Shown here piece after piece: positions 1 to 7,829 of a stretch of 64,000 nt of DNA (positions are counted from its first letter, which is position 1; each line of letters opens with the position of its first letter). Location: contig NC_010681.1 of the NCBI RefSeq assembly GCF_000020125.1, positions 558,001 to 622,000 on the forward strand, read 5' to 3'. Position numbers and translations under genes: made by a program. The notes under the pieces were generated by a model that worked only from the letters and a program-made list of their open reading frames with translations, was not told where the DNA came from and did not search any database. This stretch comes from Paraburkholderia phytofirmans PsJN (GTDB taxonomy: Bacteria > Pseudomonadota > Gammaproteobacteria > Burkholderiales > Burkholderiaceae).

Positions 1-39
1 GTCGCGCACTGTCTCCCATTGGCGTCATGAGGTCCGGCG

Positions 40-837
40 ATGAGCGGTCTTGAGATCCGGCGACTGCACGTCGCCTACGAAGGCGCGCGCGGCGCGGCGC
101 CGCATGTCGCGCTCGCCGATGTCGATCTACGTATCGAACCCGGCGAGTTCGTGGTCGCGCTGGGCGCGTCGGGCTGCGGCAAGACGACCTTGCTCAACTG
201 CATTGCCGGCTTCATCCCGCCAACTGAAGGTGAAGTGAGATTAAACGGCGAGCCCGTGCTCGGACCAGGCGCGGACCGCGGCGTCGTGTTTCAGAAGTAC
301 GCGTTGATGCCCTGGCTCGATGTGCTCGACAACGTCGCGCTCGGTTTGCGCTTTCAGCGTGTGCCGAAGGCGGAGCGCGAGCGTATCGCGCTCGACATGC
401 TGAAGCTTGTCGGACTCGAGAAGCATGCGCGCTCGCGGGTCTATGCGCTGTCGGGCGGCATGCAGCAGCGCGTGGGCATTGCACGCGCGCTCGCAAGCGA
501 TCCGCAAGTGCTGCTAATGGACGAACCGATGGGCGCGCTCGACGCCATGACGCGCGAGTCGATGCAGGAACTCGTGCTCGATGTCTGGGGCCGCACACGC
601 AAGACAGTGTTTTTCATCACGCATAGCGTCGAGGAAGCGCTCTTTCTCGCGACCCGTCTCGTTGTCATGACGCCGGGACCGGGCCGCATCGCCGATAGCT
701 ACGACCTGCCGTTCGCACGGCGTTTTCTACAGACACGCGATGCGCGCGCGGTGAAGTCGTCGGTGGATTTCATCGAATGGCGCGAGCGGCTGGTGCGTCG
801 GCTGCATGAGCGCAAGCAGGACGAGGTGCTGTCATGA
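40..837 (+). CDS. tauB: Taurine ABC transporter ATP-binding protein TauB
   Basis: ATPase that powers uptake of taurine or related sulfonates at the inner face of the membrane. Seen: Walker [10 protein letters not shown] near residue 42, signature [16 protein letters not shown], Walker B VLLMDEP and the switch His in [10 protein letters not shown]. At 265 aa it has the family's usual length. The C-terminal tail (FARRF, then VKS..FIEWRE) follows the TauB tail rather than that of SsuB or NtrD. The ATG follows another open frame that stops at 41-43 (ATGA overlap), so an upstream gene, expected to be tauA, probably continues outside the window. The start of tauC overlaps its stop. Known: TauABC feeds TauD or taurine-pyruvate routes; no such enzyme is in the window. 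A sulfonate substrate other than taurine remains possible. Confidence 0.88.
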   Translation: MSGLEIRRLHVAYEGARGAAPHVALADVDLRIEPGEFVVALGASGCGKTTLLNCIAGFIPPTEGEVRLNGEPVLGPGADRGVVFQKYALMPWLDVLDNVALGLRFQRVPKAERERIALDMLKLVGLEKHARSRVYALSGGMQQRVGIARALASDPQVLLMDEPMGALDAMTRESMQELVLDVWGRTRKTVFFITHSVEEALFLATRLVVMTPGPGRIADSYDLPFARRFLQTRDARAVKSSVDFIEWRERLVRRLHERKQDEVLS

Positions 838-1703
838 CGGCTTCGCGCGAATCATTGGGTGACCTGCCGCTCGCGCAGACCGGCAAGCGTCCGCGGCAAA
901 CCGGGCGGCCTGTGCACGGCTGGCGTCTGCCGGGCGAAGGTCCGACCGCGGTGCTGAGTGCGCTCTCGGTCACGACGCTCGCGGCATTGTGGTGGCTTGC
1001 CACGCATCTGCACTGGTTGCCGCCGCTATTTCTGCCGACGCCGGAAGCGGTATGGACCGCGTTTCTCGACGCGTGGCATGGCCGCATTCAAGGCGGCTTG
1101 CCGCTCTCGCAGCATCTCGCTTGGAGCGCTTTGCGCGTGTTCGGCGCGTTTGCGCTCGCCGCGCTCACGGCAGTGCCGGTCGGTATCCTGATGGGCGTGA
1201 GCCGGGTTGCGCGTGGCCTTCTCGATCCGCCGCTCGAGTTCTATCGACCGTTGCCGCCGCTCGCCTATCTGCCGCTGGTGGTGATCTGGTTCGGCATCGA
1301 CGAAACGGCGAAGATCGTCGTGATCTATCTTGCCTGTTTCGCGCCGATTGCCATGGCCGCGCGCGCCGGCGTGCGCAGCGCCACCATCGAGCAGATTCAT
1401 GCGGCGTATTCGCTGGGCGGCCGCTTCTCGCAGATCGTGCGGCATGTGGTTTTGCCCGCTGCGTTGCCGGAGATTCTCACCGGCCTGCGTATTGCAATCG
1501 GCTTTGGCTGGACCACGCTGGTCGCCGCGGAAATGGTCGCGGCCACGGCGGGCTTGGGTCAGATGGTGCTCAACGCGTCGAGCTTTCTGCGTACCGACGT
1601 GGTGGTCATGGGCATCGTGCTGATCGGGTTGATCGCGTGGCTGTTCGATCTGGGCATGCGCGTGCTGGAGCGGCGGCTCGTGCCGTGGAAAGGGCGCGTG
1701 TAA
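834..1703 (+). CDS. tauC: Taurine ABC transporter permease TauC
   Basis: Inner-membrane permease partner of TauB. It has about six hydrophobic segments and the BPD_transp_1 fold. The EAA-like loop is visible around residues 185-215 ([32 protein letters not shown]), followed by [10 protein letters not shown] and GLGQMV, all typical of the TauC/SsuC group. The segment [19 protein letters not shown] is close to TauC. The ATG overlaps the tauB stop codon in an ATGA arrangement, so translation is coupled. It is 289 aa, with a slightly long, Arg-rich N-terminal tail of about 40 residues before the first membrane segment. The gene is followed by a convergent gene 27 bp away, so no tauD lies downstream. 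Confidence 0.88.
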   Translation: MTASRESLGDLPLAQTGKRPRQTGRPVHGWRLPGEGPTAVLSALSVTTLAALWWLATHLHWLPPLFLPTPEAVWTAFLDAWHGRIQGGLPLSQHLAWSALRVFGAFALAALTAVPVGILMGVSRVARGLLDPPLEFYRPLPPLAYLPLVVIWFGIDETAKIVVIYLACFAPIAMAARAGVRSATIEQIHAAYSLGGRFSQIVRHVVLPAALPEILTGLRIAIGFGWTTLVAAEMVAATAGLGQMVLNASSFLRTDVVVMGIVLIGLIAWLFDLGMRVLERRLVPWKGRV

Positions 1704-1730
1704 TGCGGCAGTGGCCGCACAAGTTCACGC

Positions 1731-2414
1731 TCAAGCAAACAGCTCGATCACCGGCCAGCCGCGTTCCGTGGCGATGACACGCAAACGCGCATCAGGATTG
1801 GTCGCGACCGGGTTCGTGACGCGCTCCAGCAACGGCACGTCGTTGATCGAATCGCTATAAAACCAGCTCTGCGGGAAATCCTGCAGACGATGGCCGAGCG
1901 AGGTCAGCCAGCTCTCGGTGCGCGTGATCTTGCCCTCACGGAAGGTGGGCGTGCCGACCGCCTTCCCCGTAAAACGCGCCAACGGGTCGCCGCCTTCGGT
2001 GCCAAGCTCGATTCCCAGCAGATGCTCGAAACCGAGCGCCTTGCCGATCGGCTCCGTGATGAACACATTCGTTGCGGTGACGATGCAGCACAGGTCGCCC
2101 GCATCGAGATGGCGTTGCACGAGAGCGCGCGTTGCCGGCAGAATGGCCGGCGCAATCACCTGCTGCATGAACTGCGCATGCCACGTGTCGAGTTGCTCGC
2201 GCGAGTGGCGGGCAAGCGGCGCCAGCGTGTAGTTCAGGTAAGCGGCCATGTCGAGCGTACCGGCCACGTACTGCTGATAGTAATCGTCGATTTCCTGCGC
2301 ATGCCGCGCGGCGCCTTCTATCCCCAGTCCGGCGATGAAGTGGGCCCACGCCTGATCGCTATCCAGCGGCAGCAACGTGTGATCCAGGTCGAATAGCGCA
2401 AGGTTGCGGCTCAT
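1731..2414 (-). CDS. HAD-IB family phosphatase (SerB-like)
   Basis: A 227-aa HAD-superfamily hydrolase of subfamily IB. Seen: motif I FDLDHTLL at residues 8-15 with the two catalytic aspartates, motif II in IVTATN near residue 112, and motif IV in FYSDSINDVPLL near residue 188. A small alpha-helical cap lies between motifs I and II, as in phosphoserine phosphatase and CicA-like proteins. Known: relatives dephosphorylate small phosphomonoesters, but true SerB proteins carry extra N-terminal domains absent here, so phosphoserine is not assigned. The gene is convergent with tauC and divergent from the Na/Pi-like gene. The physiological substrate cannot be read from the sequence. Confidence 0.8.
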   Translation of the reverse strand: MSRNLALFDLDHTLLPLDSDQAWAHFIAGLGIEGAARHAQEIDDYYQQYVAGTLDMAAYLNYTLAPLARHSREQLDTWHAQFMQQVIAPAILPATRALVQRHLDAGDLCCIVTATNVFITEPIGKALGFEHLLGIELGTEGGDPLARFTGKAVGTPTFREGKITRTESWLTSLGHRLQDFPQSWFYSDSINDVPLLERVTNPVATNPDARLRVIATERGWPVIELFA

Positions 2415-2632
2415 CCAGAGTTCTCGTGGTTAGGTGGTCGAATGGCCGGACTCGCCGCATGACTGACCATGAGCCGGCACACAGCAATCCACAGCTTTAC
2501 CCGAGCCTATATTTAAAAGCACAAAATTACAATAAGGCAAAAATGTGCAACACTACTGTCATACGCCCCGGGTGCCGGTTCGCGCGGCATGCGGTTCGGG
2601 TCATGGCAGCAGGAATGGATGCGCAGTGCCTT

Positions 2633-4300
2633 ATGTTGATTCTCCTAAACCTTCTGGCCGGTGTGGCGCTCCTCGTGTGGGGGTCGCACATTGTGCGCAC
2701 CGGCATCCTGCGAGTCCTCGGCGCCGATCTGCGCAGCGTGCTGGGGCGCAGCACCAGTAGCCGCTGGCGGGCTTTTCTCTCGGGTGTCGGCGTGACGAGT
2801 CTCGTGCAGAGCAGTAATGCCACGGCGGTGATCGTCACGTCGTTCGCGGCGCAGGGACTCCTGCCGCTCACCAGCGGCCTCGCGATCATGCTCGGCGCAG
2901 ACGTCGGCACCGCGTTGATGGCGCGGATCCTCACGCTCGATCTGTCCTGGTTGTCGCCCATCCTGATTCTGCTCGGCGTGCCGCTCTTTCTGTCGCGCAA
3001 GCAAACCCGTCTCGGCCAGGCCGGCCGCACGTTGATCGGCCTCGGTTTGATCCTGCTGGCGCTGCGTCTGATCGTGGAAGCCGCGCAGCCGATGATGCAA
3101 GGCGCCGGCGTGCGCGTCATGTTCGGTGCGTTGACCGGCGACACCATGCTCGACGCGCTGGTCGGCGCCGCGTTCGCCATGGTGTCCTATTCGAGCCTTG
3201 CCGCCGTGTTGCTCACCGCAACGCTCGCCTCGTCCGGCGTGATTTCGCTGAAGGTCGCGCTGTGCCTCGTGATCGGCGCGAATCTCGGCAGCGGCCTGCT
3301 CGCGCTGCTGGGCACCGTCGCGCAAAACGCGGCGGCGCGGCGTCTTGCTTTGGGCAGCTTTGCGTTCAAGCTGGCCGGCGCGCTGCTGATCCTGCCGTTC
3401 ACTTCGCTGCTCGCACGCGGTCTGCCGGTGCTGATCGCGAATCCGCGCGAAGCGACGGTCGGCTTCCACCTGATTTACAACACGCTGCGTTGCTGCGCGT
3501 GCCTGTCGCTGATCGACCCGGTGGCGCGTATCTGCGTGCGCGTGTTGCCGAACCGGCCGGTGCCGGGCGGTGAGCTGCGGCCGCTCCATCTCGACGCCAC
3601 CGCGCTGTCCACACCGACGCTCGCGCTCGCGCACGCCTCGCGCGAGGTGCTGCGGATCGGCGATATCGTGCGATCCATGCTCGACAATGTCGCGGATCTG
3701 ATCCATCAAAACAATCTCGACAAGGCGCGTGAAACGGTCCGCATGGACGACGACGTGGACGAACTCTACGCCGCCGTCAAAAGCTATCTGACGCTGATCT
3801 CGCGCGAGCAGCTCGACGAAGCCGACAGCCGCCGCTGGACCGACATCATTTCATTGACGATCAACCTGGAGCATGCGGGCGACATCATCGAGCGGATCGT
3901 GGGGGACATCGAGGAAAAGAAGATCGCTCATCGCCTGTCGTTTTCCGAAGAAGGGCTGGGCGAACTGGACGATTTGCAGGCGCGGCTCGTCAGCAATCTG
4001 CAGCTTGGGCTGTCGGTGTTCCTGAACAACGATCTGCGTTGCGCCGAGCGCCTGCTCGCGGAGAAGGAACGTTTTCGCGATCTGGAGCGCGCGTATTCGT
4101 ACCGGCATCTGGACCGGCTCGCCGGACAGACCCTGCGAAGCATCGAGACGAGTGCGCTGCATCTCGATCTGATCAGCGACATGAAGCGGCTCAATTCACT
4201 GTTCTGTTCGACCGCCTATCCGGTACTCGACGCAGCCGGCGCGTTACACGACACGCGCTTGCGTAAGCGTTCGCTCGATACGATGCACGTGAAGGAATAA
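2633..4300 (+). CDS. Na+/Pi cotransporter family protein (NptA/YjbB-like)
   Basis: Membrane protein of the Na+/phosphate cotransporter II family. It has two repeated hydrophobic Na_Pi_cotrans blocks with the signature serine clusters (SLVQSSNATAVIVTSF near residue 60 and SYSSLAAVLLTATL near residue 185). These are followed by a cytosolic PhoU-like helical domain in roughly the last 220 residues (EVLRIGDIVRSMLDN, MDDDVDELY, HAGDIIERIV). The frame is open from 2426, with in-frame ATGs at 2603, 2615 and 2633. I prefer 2633 because the first membrane helix starts there and family members begin at this point. The 2615 ATG abuts AGGA too closely to use it. The upstream 2500-2560 stretch is AT-rich, as a promoter would be. 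Role: probably phosphate export or homeostasis. The start is uncertain, the family is secure. Confidence 0.8.
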   Translation: MLILLNLLAGVALLVWGSHIVRTGILRVLGADLRSVLGRSTSSRWRAFLSGVGVTSLVQSSNATAVIVTSFAAQGLLPLTSGLAIMLGADVGTALMARILTLDLSWLSPILILLGVPLFLSRKQTRLGQAGRTLIGLGLILLALRLIVEAAQPMMQGAGVRVMFGALTGDTMLDALVGAAFAMVSYSSLAAVLLTATLASSGVISLKVALCLVIGANLGSGLLALLGTVAQNAAARRLALGSFAFKLAGALLILPFTSLLARGLPVLIANPREATVGFHLIYNTLRCCACLSLIDPVARICVRVLPNRPVPGGELRPLHLDATALSTPTLALAHASREVLRIGDIVRSMLDNVADLIHQNNLDKARETVRMDDDVDELYAAVKSYLTLISREQLDEADSRRWTDIISLTINLEHAGDIIERIVGDIEEKKIAHRLSFSEEGLGELDDLQARLVSNLQLGLSVFLNNDLRCAERLLAEKERFRDLERAYSYRHLDRLAGQTLRSIETSALHLDLISDMKRLNSLFCSTAYPVLDAAGALHDTRLRKRSLDTMHVKE

Positions 4301-4331
4301 CGCTCGAGCGTCCTGACCCAGGCACTAAGCT

Positions 4332-5102
4332 CTAAGCAAGCACGATCTCTTCGAGCTTCTTCTTCAGCGATGCAAAATCGGCGGCTTCGGCCGCTTTTTT
4401 GTTGGTGACGAGCACGTCGATCCGATCGACCGGACAGTACGAGATGCGGCTGCGCTGGCCGATCTTGCTGTAGTCGGCGAGGATCACCACGCGGTCCGCG
4501 TTGGCGACCATGGCGCGCGCCACTTCGGTTTCAGCGTGATCGTAATTGGTCGCGCCATGCCGGTGATCGACGCCGACCGGCGACAGCAGCGCGAGGTCCG
4601 CGCGATAGCGCTGGATGTCGAGTACGGTGGTCGCGCCGGTGGTCGCCATGGCGCGGTCGCTGATCGAGCCGCCGAGCAGGATGACTTCGTTGGCGGCCTC
4701 GGTCTGATCGACCGCGCCGCGCATCTTGAGTGCAACATCGATCGAATTGGTGACGATGGTGAGGTTTGCGAGCTTTGCCAGTTCTTCGGCCAGCGCGGCG
4801 GTGGTGGTGCCGGCGTCGATGAACAGCGTCTGCCCGCTCGCGATCAGCCCTGTGGCCGCCTTCGCAATCGCCGTTTTGGATTTGACGCGCATGTGCGCGC
4901 GTTCGGCGATCGGTGCTTCGTCGGCGGGCTTGATCGCGCCGCCGTGCACACGCCGCAATTCACCGAGCGCTTCGAGATCGAGCAGGTCGCGCCGCACGGT
5001 TTCGCGCGATACCCCGAGGTCCGCCATGATCCGTTCCGTGGACACGCGTTGCAGCGTGGACAGTAACGCGCGAATTCTTTGATGACGGTCTTCCTGCCAC
5101 AT
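4332..5102 (-). CDS. glpR: DeoR/GlpR family transcriptional repressor
   Basis: A 256-aa DeoR-family regulator. An N-terminal winged helix-turn-helix is visible at residues 5-55 (RIRALLSTLQRVSTERIMADLGVSRETVRRDLLDLE, then HGGA). It is followed by the sugar-phosphate sensing DeoRC domain with IFIDAGTTTAALAEEL-type and VTNS motifs. GlpR repressors of glycerol-3-phosphate genes share this layout. The gene is transcribed away from the glycerophosphodiester phosphodiesterase gene at 5676, with GlpR-like palindromes between them at 5288-5342. I infer that it represses that divergent cluster and senses a phosphorylated glycerol or sugar compound. The symbol is given for the family and context; the ligand is not proven. 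Confidence 0.75.
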   Translation of the reverse strand: MWQEDRHQRIRALLSTLQRVSTERIMADLGVSRETVRRDLLDLEALGELRRVHGGAIKPADEAPIAERAHMRVKSKTAIAKAATGLIASGQTLFIDAGTTTAALAEELAKLANLTIVTNSIDVALKMRGAVDQTEAANEVILLGGSISDRAMATTGATTVLDIQRYRADLALLSPVGVDHRHGATNYDHAETEVARAMVANADRVVILADYSKIGQRSRISYCPVDRIDVLVTNKKAAEAADFASLKKKLEEIVLA

Positions 5103-5287
5103 TCATTTTTTCCCTGGATGCGTACGCGCGTTGGTTCAGCTTGTATTTAACTGCGACATCGTGGTCACGAATGTGTGTCCGGACGATGTCAAGCCTACTA
5201 CTTTAGTCGAATTGTGTTGTATTTTTTTGGCAGCTTGCAAGTTTGTGTATTTCAACTTAGCCTTCGCAGATCGAAGCGCGTAGCCTA

Positions 5288-5342
5288 TTTCGAACATCAA
5301 ATGTTCGAAAAGGAATTGAAATGTCCGGTTTCGAGCATTTCA
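5288..5342. promoter_or_regulatory. Candidate GlpR operator cluster
   Basis: Two adjacent dyads. The first has perfect 10-bp arms at 5288-5297 (TTTCGAACAT) and 5301-5310 (ATGTTCGAAA) around a 3-bp centre. The second is ATGTCCGGTTTCGAGCAT at 5321-5338, which matches the E. coli GlpR layout (ATGTTCG, four bases, CGAACAT) with one change per arm. It is itself nested in a TGAAATG/CATTTCA inverted repeat (5317-5323, 5336-5342). In the first dyad the half-sites face outward compared with E. coli. Position between glpR and its presumed target supports an operator role. Binding is inferred. Confidence 0.55.
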
Positions 5343-5359
5343 CGGCGTTTTTTGGCAAT

Positions 5360-5386
5360 TTGACCGACCCGTGTCATCGCCATAAT
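5360..5386 (+). promoter_or_regulatory. Possible sigma-70 promoter for the glpQ-ABC operon
   Basis: TTGACC at 5360-5365 and CATAAT at 5381-5386, separated by 15 bp, which is shorter than optimal. The pair lies directly downstream of the GlpR-like dyads. The leader to the GTG at 5676 would be about 280 nt. Weak call based on hexamer match only. Confidence 0.3.
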
Positions 5387-5675
5387 GGATCTTGCGGTTT
5401 GCCGTCCAGGCGATAGGCCGGTGACGTTTTCGCGCTGCGGGATGACTGCACGCTTCGTCATCCTGACAATGACATGGCAACGCGCGGTGCGGTGGATGCA
5501 TCGAGTGTATGCCCGGCTTTCGCGGCGCTTGCCTTGGCGCGATACTACGCACGGGCTCGCGCCTGGAAGCAACGTGAGGCCGCGCGGGCCTCACGTTGGC
5601 CGAGGCGGCGGTGACGGCCGGGAACGTGTCGAGAGCATAGTCAACCCGCTCTATCTGAATGAAAGGTAACGAGAC

Positions 5676-6464
5676 GTGGGAAATGGGATTAATCGCACCT
5701 TATCCGCAGACTGGCCTTATCCGCGCCTGGCCGCCCATCGCTGCGGCGGCACGCTGGCGCCGGAAAACACACTCGCGGGTTTCGACGCCTGCGTGCGCTA
5801 CGGCTACCGCATGGTCGAATTCGACGCCAAGCTATCCGCCGACAACCAGCTCTTCCTGCTGCACGACGACACCCTCGAGCGCACCACCAACGGCCACGGC
5901 GCCGCCGCCGAGCACACCTGGCAGCAGCTGGCAACGCTCGACGCCGGCTCATGGTACGGACCGCAATTCGCCGGCACGCGGCTGCCGACGCTCGCCGAAG
6001 CGGCCGAGCGCTGCGCACGCGACGGCATTGCCGCGAATATCGAAATCAAGCCGTGTCCGGGCCGCGACGAGATCACCGGCACGTTGGTGGCAAGCGGCGC
6101 GCTGACCTTGTGGCAAGGACAGAAGACGCCGCCGCTGCTGTCGTCGTTTTCGTTCGAGGCGCTCGCCGCAGCGCGCGACGCCGCGCCATCGCTGCAACGC
6201 GGCATGCTGTTCGACGAAATTCCTGACGACTGGCTGCGCATCGTGCGTGAACTGGACTGTGTGTCGTTTCACGCGAACCAGCGCTATCTCACCGAGCGGC
6301 TGGTCGCGGAGGTTCACTGCGCCGGCCTGCGCGTGCTCGCCTACACCGTCAACGATCCGGCGCGCGCGCAATTGCTCGCGCAGTGGGGCGTCGACATGAT
6401 TTGTACAGATCGCATCGATACACTGCAACACGACATGTTCCCGGCGCCGGCCAACCCGGCCTGA
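5676..6464 (+). CDS. ugpQ: Glycerophosphodiester phosphodiesterase (UgpQ-like)
   Basis: Cytosolic-type GDPD of 262 aa, with no signal peptide. Known reaction: glycerophosphodiesters are hydrolysed to glycerol-3-phosphate and an alcohol. Seen: AHRCGGTLAPENTLAGF at residues 20-36 containing the catalytic His21 and metal ligand Glu, VEFDAKLSADNQLFLLHDDTLERTTNG containing the second catalytic His, EIKPCP, and the C-terminal VNDPARAQLLAQWGVDMICTD. The usual HRG tripeptide reads HRC here (Cys23). The start is GTG at 5676, preceded by GAAAGG at 5661-5666 with 9-nt spacing; no ATG in frame fits better. It is the first gene of a likely operon with the ABC importer at 6570-10712 and sits across from glpR, so its substrate is probably delivered by that importer. 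Confidence 0.86.
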   Translation: MGNGINRTLSADWPYPRLAAHRCGGTLAPENTLAGFDACVRYGYRMVEFDAKLSADNQLFLLHDDTLERTTNGHGAAAEHTWQQLATLDAGSWYGPQFAGTRLPTLAEAAERCARDGIAANIEIKPCPGRDEITGTLVASGALTLWQGQKTPPLLSSFSFEALAAARDAAPSLQRGMLFDEIPDDWLRIVRELDCVSFHANQRYLTERLVAEVHCAGLRVLAYTVNDPARAQLLAQWGVDMICTDRIDTLQHDMFPAPANPA

Positions 6465-6475
6465 ACATGGTGCGG

Positions 6476-6503
6476 GCGCGCAAGTGCAACCCTGCACGCG
6501 CGC
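6476..6503 (+). other. Imperfect hairpin between ugpQ and binding-protein gene
   Basis: GCGCGC and GTGCA pair with TGCAC and GCGCGC across an ACCC loop, with a 2-nt bulge. There is no U-tract afterwards, so it may attenuate or process the transcript rather than terminate it. Confidence 0.35.
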
Positions 6504-6569
6504 GCTCTCTGAAGCTCGAACTAGAAATTTTCCAAACGTAGCAATTTCGGCAGAGGATGGGGAAAGACT

Positions 6570-7685
6570 ATGAACCGCACCGCGTTAGCTCGCTTACTTT
6601 CGATGTCGGCCGTTGCGGGTGTCGCCGCCGCCGGCGTCAGCAGCAGCGTTTCGGCCGCGCCGCTCGACGCATTGATCGCCGCCGCCAAGCAGGAAGGCCA
6701 ACTCACCGTGATCGCGCTGCCGCACGACTGGTGTAACTACGGCGAACTGGTGGCCGGCTTCCAGAAGAAATACGGCATCAAGATCAACGAACTGAATCCG
6801 GACGCGGGTTCGGGCGACGAAGTCGAAGCCATCAAGGCGAACAAGGGCAACAAGGGCCCGCAGGCGCCCGACGTGATCGACGTGGGTCTGTCGTTCGGTC
6901 CCACGGCGAAGGCCGAAGGATTGCTGCAGCCGTACAAGGTCGCCACGTGGAACTCGATTCCGAAAGAGTCGAAGGATGCCGACGGCTATTGGTATGGCGA
7001 TTATTACGGCGTGCTGGCGTTCGAAGTCAACGCCGACATGATCGACAAGGCGCCGTCCGACTGGAGCGATCTGCTCAAGCCCGATTACAAGAACGCCGTC
7101 TCGCTGGCGGGCGACCCGCGCTCGGCCAACCAGGCGATCCAAGCCGTGTACGCCGCCGGTCTGTCGCAAAGCAAGGGCGACGTGAACAAGGCGGGACAGG
7201 CCGGCCTCACGTATTTCGCCAACCTGAACAAGAGCGGCAACTTCGTGCCGGTGATCGGCAAGGCGGCGTCGCTCGCGCAAGGCACCACGCCGATCATCGT
7301 GCGTTGGGACTACAACGCTCTGGCCGACCGCGACACGCTGAAGGGCAACCCGAAGGTGAATGTGGTGATTCCGAAAACGGGTGTGGTCGCCGGCGTGTAC
7401 GTTCAGGCGATCAGCGCTTACGCGCCGCATCCGAACGCAGCCAAACTGTGGATGGAATACCTGTACTCCGACGAAGGCCAGATCGGCTGGCTGAAGGGCT
7501 ATTGCCACCCGATGCGCTACAACGAGCTGGTGACCGGCAAGAAAGTGCCGCAAGCGCTGCTCGACAAGCTGCCGCCGCCGTCGGCTTACAAGAACGTGGT
7601 GTTCCCGACGCTCTCGCAACAGGACGCGTACAAAGAAACCATCACGAAGCACTGGGACGAAGCGGTCGGCGCGAACGTCAAGTAA
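6570..7685 (+). CDS. ABC transporter periplasmic substrate-binding protein
   Basis: A 371-aa exported solute-binding protein of the class-II (PotD/FbpA/AfuA-like) fold. The N-terminal signal peptide has a hydrophobic core (SMSAVAGVAAAGVSSSVSA) and a likely cleavage after SAAP or VSA near residue 30. The mature part begins LDALIAAAKQEGQLTVIALPHDW, a typical opening of this family. PDVIDVGLSFG and the C-terminal YLYSDEGQIGWLKGY match extracellular solute-binding proteins. Start ATG at 6570 with AGAGGAT upstream. It is followed after 144 bp, containing two hairpins, by the permeases. The neighbouring phosphodiesterase and GlpR-type regulator suggest a glycerophosphodiester or another phosphorylated glycerol compound as ligand. 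This is inference: the protein is not of the UgpB family. Confidence 0.82.
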   Translation: MNRTALARLLSMSAVAGVAAAGVSSSVSAAPLDALIAAAKQEGQLTVIALPHDWCNYGELVAGFQKKYGIKINELNPDAGSGDEVEAIKANKGNKGPQAPDVIDVGLSFGPTAKAEGLLQPYKVATWNSIPKESKDADGYWYGDYYGVLAFEVNADMIDKAPSDWSDLLKPDYKNAVSLAGDPRSANQAIQAVYAAGLSQSKGDVNKAGQAGLTYFANLNKSGNFVPVIGKAASLAQGTTPIIVRWDYNALADRDTLKGNPKVNVVIPKTGVVAGVYVQAISAYAPHPNAAKLWMEYLYSDEGQIGWLKGYCHPMRYNELVTGKKVPQALLDKLPPPSAYKNVVFPTLSQQDAYKETITKHWDEAVGANVK

Positions 7686-7699
7686 GGCGTAGCGCGTAG

Positions 7700-7797
7700 G
7701 TCGCGGCGGCAGCAGAGCAGGCGCGCCGCGACAAAGAACCGTAGCGTGGTTTTGCCGCCCCGGCGCGCCGCTGCTCGTAATGAGCGCAGCGCGCCGG
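7700..7797 (+). repeat. Pair of strong hairpins between binding-protein and permease genes
   Basis: Stem 1 has perfect 9-bp arms, GTCGCGGCG at 7700-7708 and CGCCGCGAC at 7724-7732. Stem 2 has CCGGCGCG at 7760-7767 and CGCGCCGG at 7790-7797, with further partial pairing inside. Such structures often stabilise or trim mRNA so that the binding protein is made in excess over the membrane parts. That role is inferred. Confidence 0.55.
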
Positions 7798-7829
7798 ATG
7801 CGTTTGCCAGATTGCCCCAAGGGTGAGCT

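Larger units (their letters stand above)
5103..5675. other. Divergent intergenic control region glpR / glpQ-type gene
   Basis: A 573-bp gap, AT-richer than its flanks, between the minus-strand regulator and the plus-strand phosphodiesterase gene. It holds the operator-like palindromes described separately (5288-5342), an 8-bp perfect inverted repeat GACATCGT/ACGATGTC at 5155-5162 and 5183-5190, a perfect minus-strand TTGACA hexamer (plus 5187-5192) without a good -10 at 16-18 bp, and a plus-strand TTGACC/CATAAT pair (5360-5365, 5381-5386). Small open frames here lack ribosome-binding sites and are not called. Confidence 0.6.

Noticed and set aside
1..39. C-terminal end of an upstream gene (tauA?)
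   Set aside because: Two frames are open to stops at 28-30 and 41-43; 39 bp is too little to decide or name it.
5164..5192. Perfect minus-strand TTGACA as glpR promoter
   Set aside because: No acceptable -10 at 16-18 bp, so it is mentioned but not called as a promoter.
5175..5363. 62-aa open frame in the glpR-ugpQ gap
   Set aside because: No ribosome-binding site, runs through the operator palindromes, and the peptide resembles no family.
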